A DNA stretch of 21,285 bases from Bacillota bacterium (GTDB lineage: Bacteria > Bacillota_A > Clostridia > Clostridiales > Clostridiaceae). Positions 14,128 to 21,285 of the stretch are shown piece after piece; within the stretch, counting starts at the first letter, position 1; each line of letters begins with the position of its first letter. The stretch lies in contig JAKBFR010000034.1 of the NCBI GenBank assembly GCA_021837545.1, forward strand, positions 1 through 21,285, written 5' to 3'. Under the pieces are notes generated by a model. It had not been told where the DNA came from and searched no databases. It saw only the letters and a list, made by a program, of their open reading frames with translations. Position numbers and translations under genes: made by a program.

Positions 14128-17100
14128 ATGATAAATTATAAAATTGGTTTAGATATAGGATCAACAACTGTAAAATTAGCAGTTCTCGATAATGAGAACA
14201 ATTTAACATATAGTAAGTATCAAAGACATTTTTCAGATATAAGAAGCACTATTATAGATTTAATAAAGGAATCTTATGAAATCTTAGGAGATATTAACTG
14301 CAAGATTAGTATAACTGGATCAGGGGGAATGTCAGTTTCTAAATGGCTTGAGATTGGTTTTGTACAAGAAGTAATCGCGTGTTCAAAAACAGTTGAGACA
14401 CTTATTCCCAAAACTGATGTTGTAATAGAACTTGGTGGTGAAGATGCTAAAATAACATATTTTAAAGGTGGACTAGAGCAACGAATGAATGGAAGTTGTG
14501 CAGGTGGTACTGGGGCCTTCATTGATCAAATGGCAATATTATTAAACACAGATGCGTTAGGATTAAACGAATATGCAAAAGAATATAAGGTATTATATCC
14601 CATAGCATCCAGGTGTGGGGTTTTTGCTAAAACAGATGTACAACCATTAATAAATGAAGGCGCTAGTAGGAGTGATATAGCTGCATCAATACTTCAAGCA
14701 GTAGTAAATCAAACTATAGGAGGCCTTGCTTGTGGTAAACCAATAAAAGGGAATGTAGCCTTTCTTGGTGGGCCATTATTCTTTTTGTCAGAACTTAGAC
14801 AAAGATTTGTTGAGACGTTAAATTTAGAAGGAGACCAAATAATTGCTCCAGAAAATTCTCAACTTTTTGTTGCTATAGGAGCTGCGCTTTTATCACAAAA
14901 AGAAAAAGTAACATCTCTAAAAAAAATAGTAGGTAAAATTTCAGATATATCGAATATAAAGGATGATAATCAAGCAAGACTTGAACCATTATTTAAGGAT
15001 CAAGAAGATTATAAAAGATTTAAAGATAGACATAATAAAAATGTATTAAAAAGAGCAGAACTAAGTAATTACAAGGGACAAGCATATCTAGGAATAGATG
15101 CAGGTTCAACAACAACTAAAGTTGCACTTATAAGTGAAAATTCTGAGCTTTTATATTCTTACTATGGAAGTAATGAAGGAAATCCATTAAATAAAGTTGT
15201 AGATATTATAAAAGATTTATATGAAAAACTTCCAGATGCTGTGGAAATTATGAATTCTACAGTTACAGGTTATGGAGAAGCTTTAATTAAATCTGCGTTA
15301 CATATAGATATTGGAGAAATTGAAACAATTGCACACTATAAAGCCGCAGATTACTTTTTACCAGGAGTAGACTTCATTTTAGATATAGGTGGACAAGACA
15401 TGAAGTGTCTAAAAATTAAAAATGGAGCAATAGACAGTATACTATTAAATGAAGCTTGTTCATCAGGATGTGGATCATTTATTGAAAGTTTTGCTAAAAC
15501 TCTTGATATGAAAATTGAAGATTTTGCAAAGGAAGCACTATTTTCAAAAGCACCAGTAGATTTAGGTTCTAGATGTACAGTATTTATGAATTCTAGAGTT
15601 AAGCAATCTCAGAAGGAAGGTGCAACAGTTTCTGACATTTCAGCAGGAATTTCATATTCTGTTATAAAAAATGCCTTGTTTAAAGTGATAAAATTAAGAA
15701 GTGAATCAGACATAGGTGAAAAAGTTATAGTACAAGGTGGAACTTTTTATAATGAAGCTGTGCTTAGAAGTTTTGAACTTATTTCAGGAAGAGAAGTTAT
15801 AAGGCCAGATATATCAGGACTTATGGGTGCTTTCGGATGTGCACTTATTGCAAAGGAAAGATTTATTGAAGGCGAAAAATCAAGTTTATTACCAAAAGAT
15901 AAAATAGATGAATTTCAGATGGTATCATCTTTTAGAAGATGTGGAAAGTGTGGAAACAACTGTTTACTTACTATAAATACATTTTCTAAAGATGAGGAAT
16001 TTATTTCAGGTAATAGATGTGAAAGAGGATTAGGCATAGATAAACCTAAAGAAGATAAATTACCTAATTTATATGACTATAAATATAAGAGAACCTTCAA
16101 TTATAAGCCGCTTAAAGAAAGTGACGCAAAACTTGGAGTAATTGGAATTCCAAGAGTTCTTAATATGTATGAAAATTATCCATTTTGGTTTACTCTTTTA
16201 ACTAGTTTAGGGTTTAGTGTTAAACTATCGGCAGCATCAAGCAAAAAGATATATGAACTTGGAATAGAGACAATTCCATCGGAATCAGCTTGTTATCCTG
16301 CTAAACTTGCTCATGGACATGTAATTAATTTAATAAATAGAGGAATTAAAAATATATTCTATCCTTGTATATCATATGAAAAAAATGAATTTAAGGATGC
16401 TCAAAATAATTATAATTGTCCTATGGTAATTTCTTATCCAGAAGCCATAAAAAACAATATGGATGAATTAAAATCAAATGATATTAATTTTATGGAACCA
16501 TTTTTATCTTTAAATGATGATACTGAACTTGCTAATAGACTAGTGACAGAATTTAAAATATTTAATGTTACGCTACAAGAAGCAAAAATAGCAGTAAATA
16601 AAGCAAGTATGGAAAGAGACGCTTATAAAAAAGACATACAAAATAAAGGTGAAGAAGTTATAGATTATTTGAGAAAAAATAACAAAAAAGGAATAGTATT
16701 AAGTGGAAGACCATACCACATAGACCCAGAAATAAATCATGGTATTCCTGATATTATAAGTTCCTTTGATATGGCAGTATTAACTGAAGATAGCGTATCA
16801 CATTTAGGTGTTTTAAAAGATAAATTAAGAGTTGTAGATCAGTGGATGTACCATTCAAGGCTATATAGAGCAGCTGCCTTTGTAGCTAATGAACCTTGCG
16901 TTGATATTATTCAATTAAATTCTTTTGGATGTGGGCTAGATGCTGTTACTACAGACCAAGTAAATGAAATAATTTCATCTAAGGGAAAAATATATACCGT
17001 TCTTAAAATAGATGAAGGTAATAATCTAGGAGCAGCTAAAATAAGAATAAGATCATTAAAAGCCGCTATGGATGAAAGAAAAAGAAAAAATTATGTACCA

Positions 17101-18426
17101 GTTCAAGAGAAAGTTGTATATGAGAATCCAGTATTTACAGAAGAAATGAGAAAAAAACATACAATTTTAGCACCACAAATGTCACCAATACATTTTGATT
17201 TGATTGAAACGGCAGCTAGAGCGGCTGGATATAATATAGATGTATTGCCATCAATGGATATGAAAGCAGTTGATGAGGGCTTAAAATACGTTAATAATGA
17301 TGCTTGTTATCCTTCAATAATAGTTGTTGGACAAATGATTGAAGCTTTAAAATCTGGGAAGTATGATATAAATAACACTTCAGTTATAATAACTCAAACT
17401 GGTGGAGGATGTAGAGCTACAAATTATGTTGGATTTTTAAAGATGGCATTAAGGGATGCAGGATTTGAGCAAGTACCAGTTATATCTTTAAATACAGTAG
17501 GTCTTGAAGAACAACCAGGATTTAAAATAACACCAAAACTTATTCATAAAGCAATTATGGCTGTAGTTTATGGAGATTTATTTATGAAGGTTTTATATAG
17601 GACAAGACCTTATGAAAAAGTTAAGGGCTCTGCAAATGAACTTCACAATAAGTGGAATGAAAGAGCTAAGTTAAATTTAATTAGTGGTAGCAAAAGACAA
17701 TTTAATAAAAATATAAAAGAAATAATTAATGATTTTGATAACTTACCATTACTAAATATTAAAAAACCTAAAGTTGGAGTTGTTGGGGAAATATTAGTTA
17801 AATTCCATCCAACAGCTAATAATGATATAGTAGGAATTTTAGAAAATGAAGGAGCAGAAGCAGTAGTTCCAGATCTTTTAGACTTCTTCTTCTATTCAGC
17901 TCTTGATGCGGATTTTAAATCTAAATATCTTGCAGGAAGCAAAATGACAAAGAATATATGTAACATTGCAATTATGTATATGGAAACCTATAGAAAAACT
18001 ATGAAGAAGTATTTAGAAAAGAGCAATAGATTTTATCAACCTAAACACATAAGAGAACTGGCTAATATGGCATCACCTATACTATCACTTGGAAATCAAT
18101 GTGGAGAAGGATGGTTTTTAACAGCTGAGATGATTGAACTTATAAAAAGTGGAACTAGTAATATAGCTTGTCTTCAACCTTTTGCATGTTTACCTAATCA
18201 TGTGACTGGAAAAGGAATGATTAAGACTTTAAAAGAAAGATATCCAAGCTCAAATATAGTAGCTATAGATTATGATCCAGGAGCATCAAATGTAAATCAA
18301 TTAAATAGAATTAAACTTATGTTATCAGTGGCATTTAAAAATTTAGAAGAAGAACCTACAATTCATAAGGAACAAGAAGAAGGTATAGAGAAACAACAGT
18401 TCCATAATGAAGTAAGTCTAACGTAG
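14128..18426 (+). CDS. Large 2-hydroxyacyl-CoA dehydratase activase-type protein (BadF/BcrA/HgdC ATPase duplication plus DUF2229 and dehydratase-like domains)
   Basis: The product has 1432 residues. Two ASKHA-fold ATPase domains (about 4-255 and 322-580) each carry a phosphate-binding loop ([20 protein letters not shown]), a second motif ([14 protein letters not shown]) and cysteines for a [4Fe-4S] cluster: Cys124 ([11 protein letters not shown]) and Cys163 (ASRCGVF), 39 apart as in HgdC, and the matching pair in [11 protein letters not shown] and [15 protein letters not shown] cluster follows near 610, then a DUF2229 domain ([32 protein letters not shown]) and a HgdB-like region ([40 protein letters not shown]). 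Activators of this kind use ATP to inject an electron into a dehydratase. No partner dehydratase is adjacent; the fused HgdB-like part may be the acceptor. Physiological substrate unknown. Confidence 0.9.
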   Translation: MINYKIGLDIGSTTVKLAVLDNENNLTYSKYQRHFSDIRSTIIDLIKESYEILGDINCKISITGSGGMSVSKWLEIGFVQEVIACSKTVETLIPKTDVVIELGGEDAKITYFKGGLEQRMNGSCAGGTGAFIDQMAILLNTDALGLNEYAKEYKVLYPIASRCGVFAKTDVQPLINEGASRSDIAASILQAVVNQTIGGLACGKPIKGNVAFLGGPLFFLSELRQRFVETLNLEGDQIIAPENSQLFVAIGAALLSQKEKVTSLKKIVGKISDISNIKDDNQARLEPLFKDQEDYKRFKDRHNKNVLKRAELSNYKGQAYLGIDAGSTTTKVALISENSELLYSYYGSNEGNPLNKVVDIIKDLYEKLPDAVEIMNSTVTGYGEALIKSALHIDIGEIETIAHYKAADYFLPGVDFILDIGGQDMKCLKIKNGAIDSILLNEACSSGCGSFIESFAKTLDMKIEDFAKEALFSKAPVDLGSRCTVFMNSRVKQSQKEGATVSDISAGISYSVIKNALFKVIKLRSESDIGEKVIVQGGTFYNEAVLRSFELISGREVIRPDISGLMGAFGCALIAKERFIEGEKSSLLPKDKIDEFQMVSSFRRCGKCGNNCLLTINTFSKDEEFISGNRCERGLGIDKPKEDKLPNLYDYKYKRTFNYKPLKESDAKLGVIGIPRVLNMYENYPFWFTLLTSLGFSVKLSAASSKKIYELGIETIPSESACYPAKLAHGHVINLINRGIKNIFYPCISYEKNEFKDAQNNYNCPMVISYPEAIKNNMDELKSNDINFMEPFLSLNDDTELANRLVTEFKIFNVTLQEAKIAVNKASMERDAYKKDIQNKGEEVIDYLRKNNKKGIVLSGRPYHIDPEINHGIPDIISSFDMAVLTEDSVSHLGVLKDKLRVVDQWMYHSRLYRAAAFVANEPCVDIIQLNSFGCGLDAVTTDQVNEIISSKGKIYTVLKIDEGNNLGAAKIRIRSLKAAMDERKRKNYVPVQEKVVYENPVFTEEMRKKHTILAPQMSPIHFDLIETAARAAGYNIDVLPSMDMKAVDEGLKYVNNDACYPSIIVVGQMIEALKSGKYDINNTSVIITQTGGGCRATNYVGFLKMALRDAGFEQVPVISLNTVGLEEQPGFKITPKLIHKAIMAVVYGDLFMKVLYRTRPYEKVKGSANELHNKWNERAKLNLISGSKRQFNKNIKEIINDFDNLPLLNIKKPKVGVVGEILVKFHPTANNDIVGILENEGAEAVVPDLLDFFFYSALDADFKSKYLAGSKMTKNICNIAIMYMETYRKTMKKYLEKSNRFYQPKHIRELANMASPILSLGNQCGEGWFLTAEMIELIKSGTSNIACLQPFACLPNHVTGKGMIKTLKERYPSSNIVAIDYDPGASNVNQLNRIKLMLSVAFKNLEEEPTIHKEQEEGIEKQQFHNEVSLT

Positions 18427-18767
18427 TATACAGGGAGATCCTCTTTAGGTTGTTTATCTATCTAGAGGTACAAATTCAAAATTGAGCGTATACATTTAGA
18501 TAAACTTTGAAATATTTACAATTTAAATTAATATATAGAAATTATTTTTAGTTGCGAATCCTATCTAAAAAGTATTAAATATTGTTATCATTAATTTGAG
18601 TAGAAGGGACAATTGTTCCTTCTATTTCTAGTTTATTTTATATAATATTTAGAAAAATAGTGGGTAACTTATTGTCAAAGTGTATTTAGGAGTGTATCTT
18701 ATATATAGTAATGTATAATTGTAAATTATTATGTAGTTTTTGTATAAGAACTTTAATATATGAGATA
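18427..18767 (+). other. Intergenic region after the activase gene, with terminator-like hairpins
   Basis: This is the left 341 bases of the 557-bp gap before the glycosidase gene. GTTTATCTA (18452-18460) and TAGATAAAC (18497-18505) form a 9-bp stem with a 36-base loop, and CCTCT/AGAGG lies partly within. The near-palindrome TAGAAGGGAC-AATT-GTTCCTTCTA (18601-18624, one G-U) is followed by T-rich DNA and is the best terminator candidate. A-rich/T-rich sequence near 18741-18760 (TATAAG, TAATAT) could be a -10, but no clear -35 was found. Confidence 0.5.
18601..18640 (+). terminator. Probable terminator downstream of the activase gene
   Basis: TAGAAGGGACAA (18601-18612) pairs with TTGTTCCTTCTA (18613-18624) with one G-U pair, then TTTCTAGTTTATTTTA. 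It lies about 175 bases after the activase stop. Confidence 0.5.
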
Positions 18768-18840
18768 AGGTGAAACTTTTTAGGTGCAATTTTATGCTCT
18801 AGCTGAAGTTAGTTGAACTTATAACCACAAGGGGCACCTA
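18768..18840 (+). promoter_or_regulatory. Shared leader element (copy B) of the glycosidase gene
   Basis: Bases 18768-18808 (GTGAAACTTTTTAGGTGC... to TAGCTGAA) match copy A at 12703-12742. In this copy TAGGTGC (18781-18787) pairs with GCACCTA (18834-18840), and AAGTT/AACTT inside forms a second small stem. The structure differs from copy A, so conservation is mainly of primary sequence. Confidence 0.5.
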
Positions 18841-18880
18841 GTAACCACAAGGGTCACAATGTACCATCAAGGGGTATATT
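18821..18880 (+). repeat. Three contiguous 20-bp repeats
   Basis: The units start at 18821, 18841 and 18861 and share TA(A/C)C(C/A)(A/T)CAAGGG. Units 1 and 2 match at 15-16 of 20 positions, units 2 and 3 at 13. Each can form a tiny ACC/GGG- or TACC/GGTA-type hairpin with an ACAAG-like loop. The exact 20-base period is about two helical turns. Confidence 0.65.
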
Positions 18881-18883
18881 GTT

Positions 18884-18945
18884 TATGTCAGTGTAGTTGT
18901 TAGCAATAACATTCTAAAAAGTTGATAGCTAAGAACTGTGACATA
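18884..18945 (+). promoter_or_regulatory. Long stem-loop directly before the glycosidase ribosome binding site
   Basis: TATGTCA (18884-18890) pairs with TGACATA (18939-18945); further in, AGTT-G-TTAGC (18895-18904) pairs with GCTAA-G-AACT (18928-18937) with one G-G mismatch. The loop is 23 bases. It ends about 25 bases before GGAGGT (18972-18977). Confidence 0.6.
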
Positions 18946-18983
18946 CATGGAAAAATTTAAGATATGCAATTTGGAGGTAATGA

Positions 18984-20018
18984 ATGAACACGGAAGATAA
19001 TCAAGGGACAGTGGAAAAAACAAAAGATAAGAAATTTAAACCATTAGTATTTTTTATGGGAATAATATATATAGTTGTTTTTTTAGGAATAACAACTCCA
19101 CTTGTATTGATTTTTGGACCATATGAAAATACGAGAAGGGTATTTGTATCAACTTTACTTGGAACAAGGCATGCATATTTAATAACTGATTTTATTTCGC
19201 AACAAAGTATAAATGAAATTTTAGGAGTAAAGAAAGAAGAGCCAAAAGAACAGGTTACTCAAAATATCGCTACAGATATTAATAAAATAAAGGTTAAATA
19301 TACAAATGGAAATGATATAAGCCGATATGATATACATACAGATAGGTATGATGGATATGTATTAGAAATAAAGAATCCCTTAGGTGTTAAGGTTGCAATG
19401 ACAAAATATGTAGGTAAAATGGGACAAAAGACAAGTGATATGGCAAAGGAGCATAATGCTATTGCAGCGATTAATGGAGGCGCTTTTGTTGATGAGTCTT
19501 CAGATGGAACACTTTATGCAGGAACTGGAGCAGAACCGGGTGGCTTTGTAATTTCTGCAGGAAAAGTTGTATATCCAAAAACTAATGTGAAGAAAAATAA
19601 TATTGAAAATGTTATTGCTTTTACAAGAGGAGGACAACTTATAGTAGGAGATCATACTCTTTTGGAACTTCAAAAATTAGATGTACAAGAAGCAATGTGT
19701 TTTAGAAGACCTAATATTATAATTAATGGAGAGCCTCAAGTTAGAGACAAAATGGCAGATGGACTTAACCCTAGAACTGCGGTTGGACAAAAAGAAGATG
19801 GAACAGTAATATTTTTAGTTATTGATGGCAGAAAAATTACTGCGCCAGGAGCAAGTATATATGATGTACAACAAATAATGCTTGAAAGAGGAGCTATTAA
19901 TGCAGGTGCACTAGATGGCGGATATTCATCAACAATGTATTATAAAGGTGATGTAATAAATTCTCCTAATGCGTGGGATGGAGAAAGGTCTGTTGCTACA
20001 GCATTTTATGTTGAGTAA
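18984..20018 (+). CDS. Membrane-anchored phosphodiester glycosidase family (NAGPA domain) protein
   Basis: The product has 344 residues, and GGAGGT precedes the ATG. A short Lys-rich cytosolic tail is followed by one membrane segment (about residues 25-50) and an extracellular region. The NAGPA-type domain (about 110-344) shows AAINGGAFVDE, PGGFVISAGKVVYP, INGEPQ, LNPRTAVGQKEDGTVIFLVIDGR and the near-terminal GALDGGYSSTMYYKG. In this family these motifs cleave GlcNAc-phosphodiester or related polysaccharide linkages, and relatives act on exopolysaccharide or teichoic-acid-type polymers; the exact substrate here is unknown. The 5' leader of more than 200 bases is heavily structured. The next gene starts 101 bases downstream and probably forms an operon with it. 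Confidence 0.88.
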   Translation: MNTEDNQGTVEKTKDKKFKPLVFFMGIIYIVVFLGITTPLVLIFGPYENTRRVFVSTLLGTRHAYLITDFISQQSINEILGVKKEEPKEQVTQNIATDINKIKVKYTNGNDISRYDIHTDRYDGYVLEIKNPLGVKVAMTKYVGKMGQKTSDMAKEHNAIAAINGGAFVDESSDGTLYAGTGAEPGGFVISAGKVVYPKTNVKKNNIENVIAFTRGGQLIVGDHTLLELQKLDVQEAMCFRRPNIIINGEPQVRDKMADGLNPRTAVGQKEDGTVIFLVIDGRKITAPGASIYDVQQIMLERGAINAGALDGGYSSTMYYKGDVINSPNAWDGERSVATAFYVE

Positions 20019-20119
20019 TACACATGAAAGAAAAGAAAATCTTTCTAAATCTTATGGAACTGAAATAAAATAAGTATCTAAAGATACGACGTATATTTTG
20101 TGTAGGAGAGGATTAATTA

Positions 20120-21184
20120 ATGAAAAACTTGGTGAGAATATTAGCATGGACTCTTATAGCATTAGTAATTCAACAAAGTATATTTTTATATGTAGAAAAG
20201 GTATATCTAGCTACAGATGTAAAAATAGAAGCTGAAAAAGTTGAAGAAAAAGAAGTTCCAAAAGAGAAGAATCCAAATGAAATTGATATAAAAGATGGAA
20301 TAGGTCAAGTTTCATTATCATCAGACGGGAGATTTGTAGCTTTCTTAGAAGATAATAAGCTTAAAGTATTGGATAGCAATGATAATAGTGAAAAAGAATT
20401 TAAAAGTGATAGCAATGGAGAAGTAGTATTTTATAAGTGGTTAACAAATGAAAATAGCATAATTATTATTCAGAAAGTACAGAAAAATGGGGATTTTTAC
20501 TTTGAACCAGTATCCTTTACTGCAAATAAAGGAGAAGCAAGACAACTTACAGATGTTAATTTAAACGAAGTGAAAATAAATATAAAAAATAAAAATGATA
20601 AAATTGATAATGTAGTATTTTCAAATGCAACACATAGTCTTTACATAAAGGTTCAAAAGCAAAATGGAAAAAGTGATTTGTATTATGCAAATGTAATGAA
20701 TCAATTAGCGGAGGTTAGGTCAAATAAAGATATAGGGAATATTATAGTTCCAACCACAAATGCAAATGCAGTAATGGAAATGGGAGAAAGTGCAACTATA
20801 TTAAATAGTCAAGGAAATATAGAAATACCTAATGTTAAAATCACAAAAGTATTGGGTACTGATATTAATGATAATGTATACTTTGGTGAGCAAGTGAATG
20901 ATAAAATTACTAAAATTTATTATACAATGTTAAATAGTGACAAACTTCAGTGGAGGACATTGACATTATCAAAGCCAGTAGACAAAGAAGATATAATAGT
21001 AGATTATTCTGGTAAGGTTTATGTGAATGATAAACTTGCAGGGAATGTTTTAGAGCTTACGAGTAAAAAGACAATTAAATATCAAGGGCAATTAGTACAA
21101 GCATATTCTAAAGGAATTATTTCTAGAGATAACAATAAATTAATAAAGAATGAAATAGTAGAAAATAAAATATCTATTAATTAA
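20120..21184 (+). CDS. Membrane-anchored protein of unknown function, beta-propeller-like
   Basis: The product has 354 residues; AGGAGAGGA lies at good spacing before the ATG. One N-terminal membrane segment (about 7-30) is followed by an acidic/lysine-rich linker (about 33-58, EAEKVEEKEVPKEKNP) and a long beta-rich extracellular region. Segments such as GIGQVSLSSDGRFVAFLEDNKLKVLDS and VVFYKWLTNENSIIIIQKV look like blades of a TolB/WD40-type propeller, repeating roughly every 40-60 residues. I recognise no catalytic motif or named family. The same topology as the glycosidase gene just upstream, and the 101-bp gap with only small hairpins (GTATCT/AGATAC at 20074-20087), suggest co-expression at the cell surface. 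Function not assigned. Confidence 0.8.
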   Translation: MKNLVRILAWTLIALVIQQSIFLYVEKVYLATDVKIEAEKVEEKEVPKEKNPNEIDIKDGIGQVSLSSDGRFVAFLEDNKLKVLDSNDNSEKEFKSDSNGEVVFYKWLTNENSIIIIQKVQKNGDFYFEPVSFTANKGEARQLTDVNLNEVKINIKNKNDKIDNVVFSNATHSLYIKVQKQNGKSDLYYANVMNQLAEVRSNKDIGNIIVPTTNANAVMEMGESATILNSQGNIEIPNVKITKVLGTDINDNVYFGEQVNDKITKIYYTMLNSDKLQWRTLTLSKPVDKEDIIVDYSGKVYVNDKLAGNVLELTSKKTIKYQGQLVQAYSKGIISRDNNKLIKNEIVENKISIN

Positions 21185-21205
21185 TCATGTAAAATATAGA
21201 TACCC

Positions 21206-21285
21206 ACAGTGAAGACTGTACTTAAATGTATGTCCCACCGAAATGAAGGTCATGCATTTGTTCAGGTTACGTGAAGATTTAGCTG
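21206..21285 (+). ncRNA. Possible structured RNA or leader running off the right edge
   Basis: ACAGT-GAAG-ACTGT (21206-21219) is a perfect small hairpin. AAATGTATG (21224-21232) pairs with CATGCATTT (21251-21259, one G-U), with ACC/GGT inside. GTGAAGA occurs at 21209 and 21271. The GC content is higher than in the neighbouring intergenic DNA. It could be a riboswitch or small RNA whose 3' part lies outside the window; I could not match it to a family. Confidence 0.3.

Noticed and set aside
18821..18880. CRISPR array
   Set aside because: The units are directly contiguous with no spacers, too short and imperfect, and no cas genes are present.
18821..18880. CsrA (ACAAGGA-type) binding sites
   Set aside because: The loops carry AAGGG rather than the required GGA; only the CAAGGA at 12581 fits, which is not enough to claim it.

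Overview
The window is a piece of an AT-rich Firmicute chromosome, most likely a solventogenic or saccharolytic Clostridium sensu stricto (C. beijerinckii-like). The reasons are the very low GC, A/T-biased codons, strong GGAGG-type ribosome binding sites, a clostridial-type long CoA-enzyme activase, and RecX, M16 peptidase and OmpR-type regulator genes of clostridial character. The species is an inference. No rRNA, tRNA, CRISPR array, transposase, phage gene or plasmid gene was seen; this looks like core chromosome with some small-scale remodelling.

Layout. (1) 1-3100: the 3' end of a transketolase gene, then a DUF4867 protein and an L-fucose/L-arabinose-isomerase-family enzyme, probably a small sugar-catabolism set closed by a terminator. 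(2) 3220-5640: a promoter, a leader with an 11-bp inverted repeat, and a complete polar amino-acid (glutamine-type) ABC transporter of lipoprotein, permease and ATPase, closed by a textbook terminator. (3) 5700-7900: an array of GTGC-hairpin repeats (a further copy lies inverted at 1310-1356), a metallophosphoesterase, a 42-codon remnant of an M19 dipeptidase gene whose middle is missing, and a FabG-like short-chain dehydrogenase. (4) 7919-10107, minus strand: a response regulator and sensor kinase overlapping at TAATG. Across a 517-bp divergent region lie (5) an M16 peptidase and recX. (6) 12.55-13.95 kb: a membrane-anchored transglutaminase-like protein with a structured leader, convergent with a small TPR protein. 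(7) 14.1-18.4 kb: a 1432-residue 2-hydroxyacyl-CoA dehydratase activase/FeS protein. (8) 18.4-21.2 kb: a long, highly structured intergenic region, then two membrane-anchored envelope genes (phosphodiester glycosidase family; unknown beta-propeller-like). The right edge enters what looks like a structured RNA or leader.

How the parts may work together. The transporter operon is self-contained. The transglutaminase-like and glycosidase genes, about 6 kb apart, share a roughly 41-bp element (GTGAAAY-TTTTTAGGTG-SAATTT...AGCT) at about the same place after a possible -10 sequence. This suggests a common regulatory leader for envelope functions and is the most interesting unexplained signal here. 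The glycosidase leader also carries three contiguous 20-bp repeats and a long stem-loop. None of these matched a riboswitch family I know.
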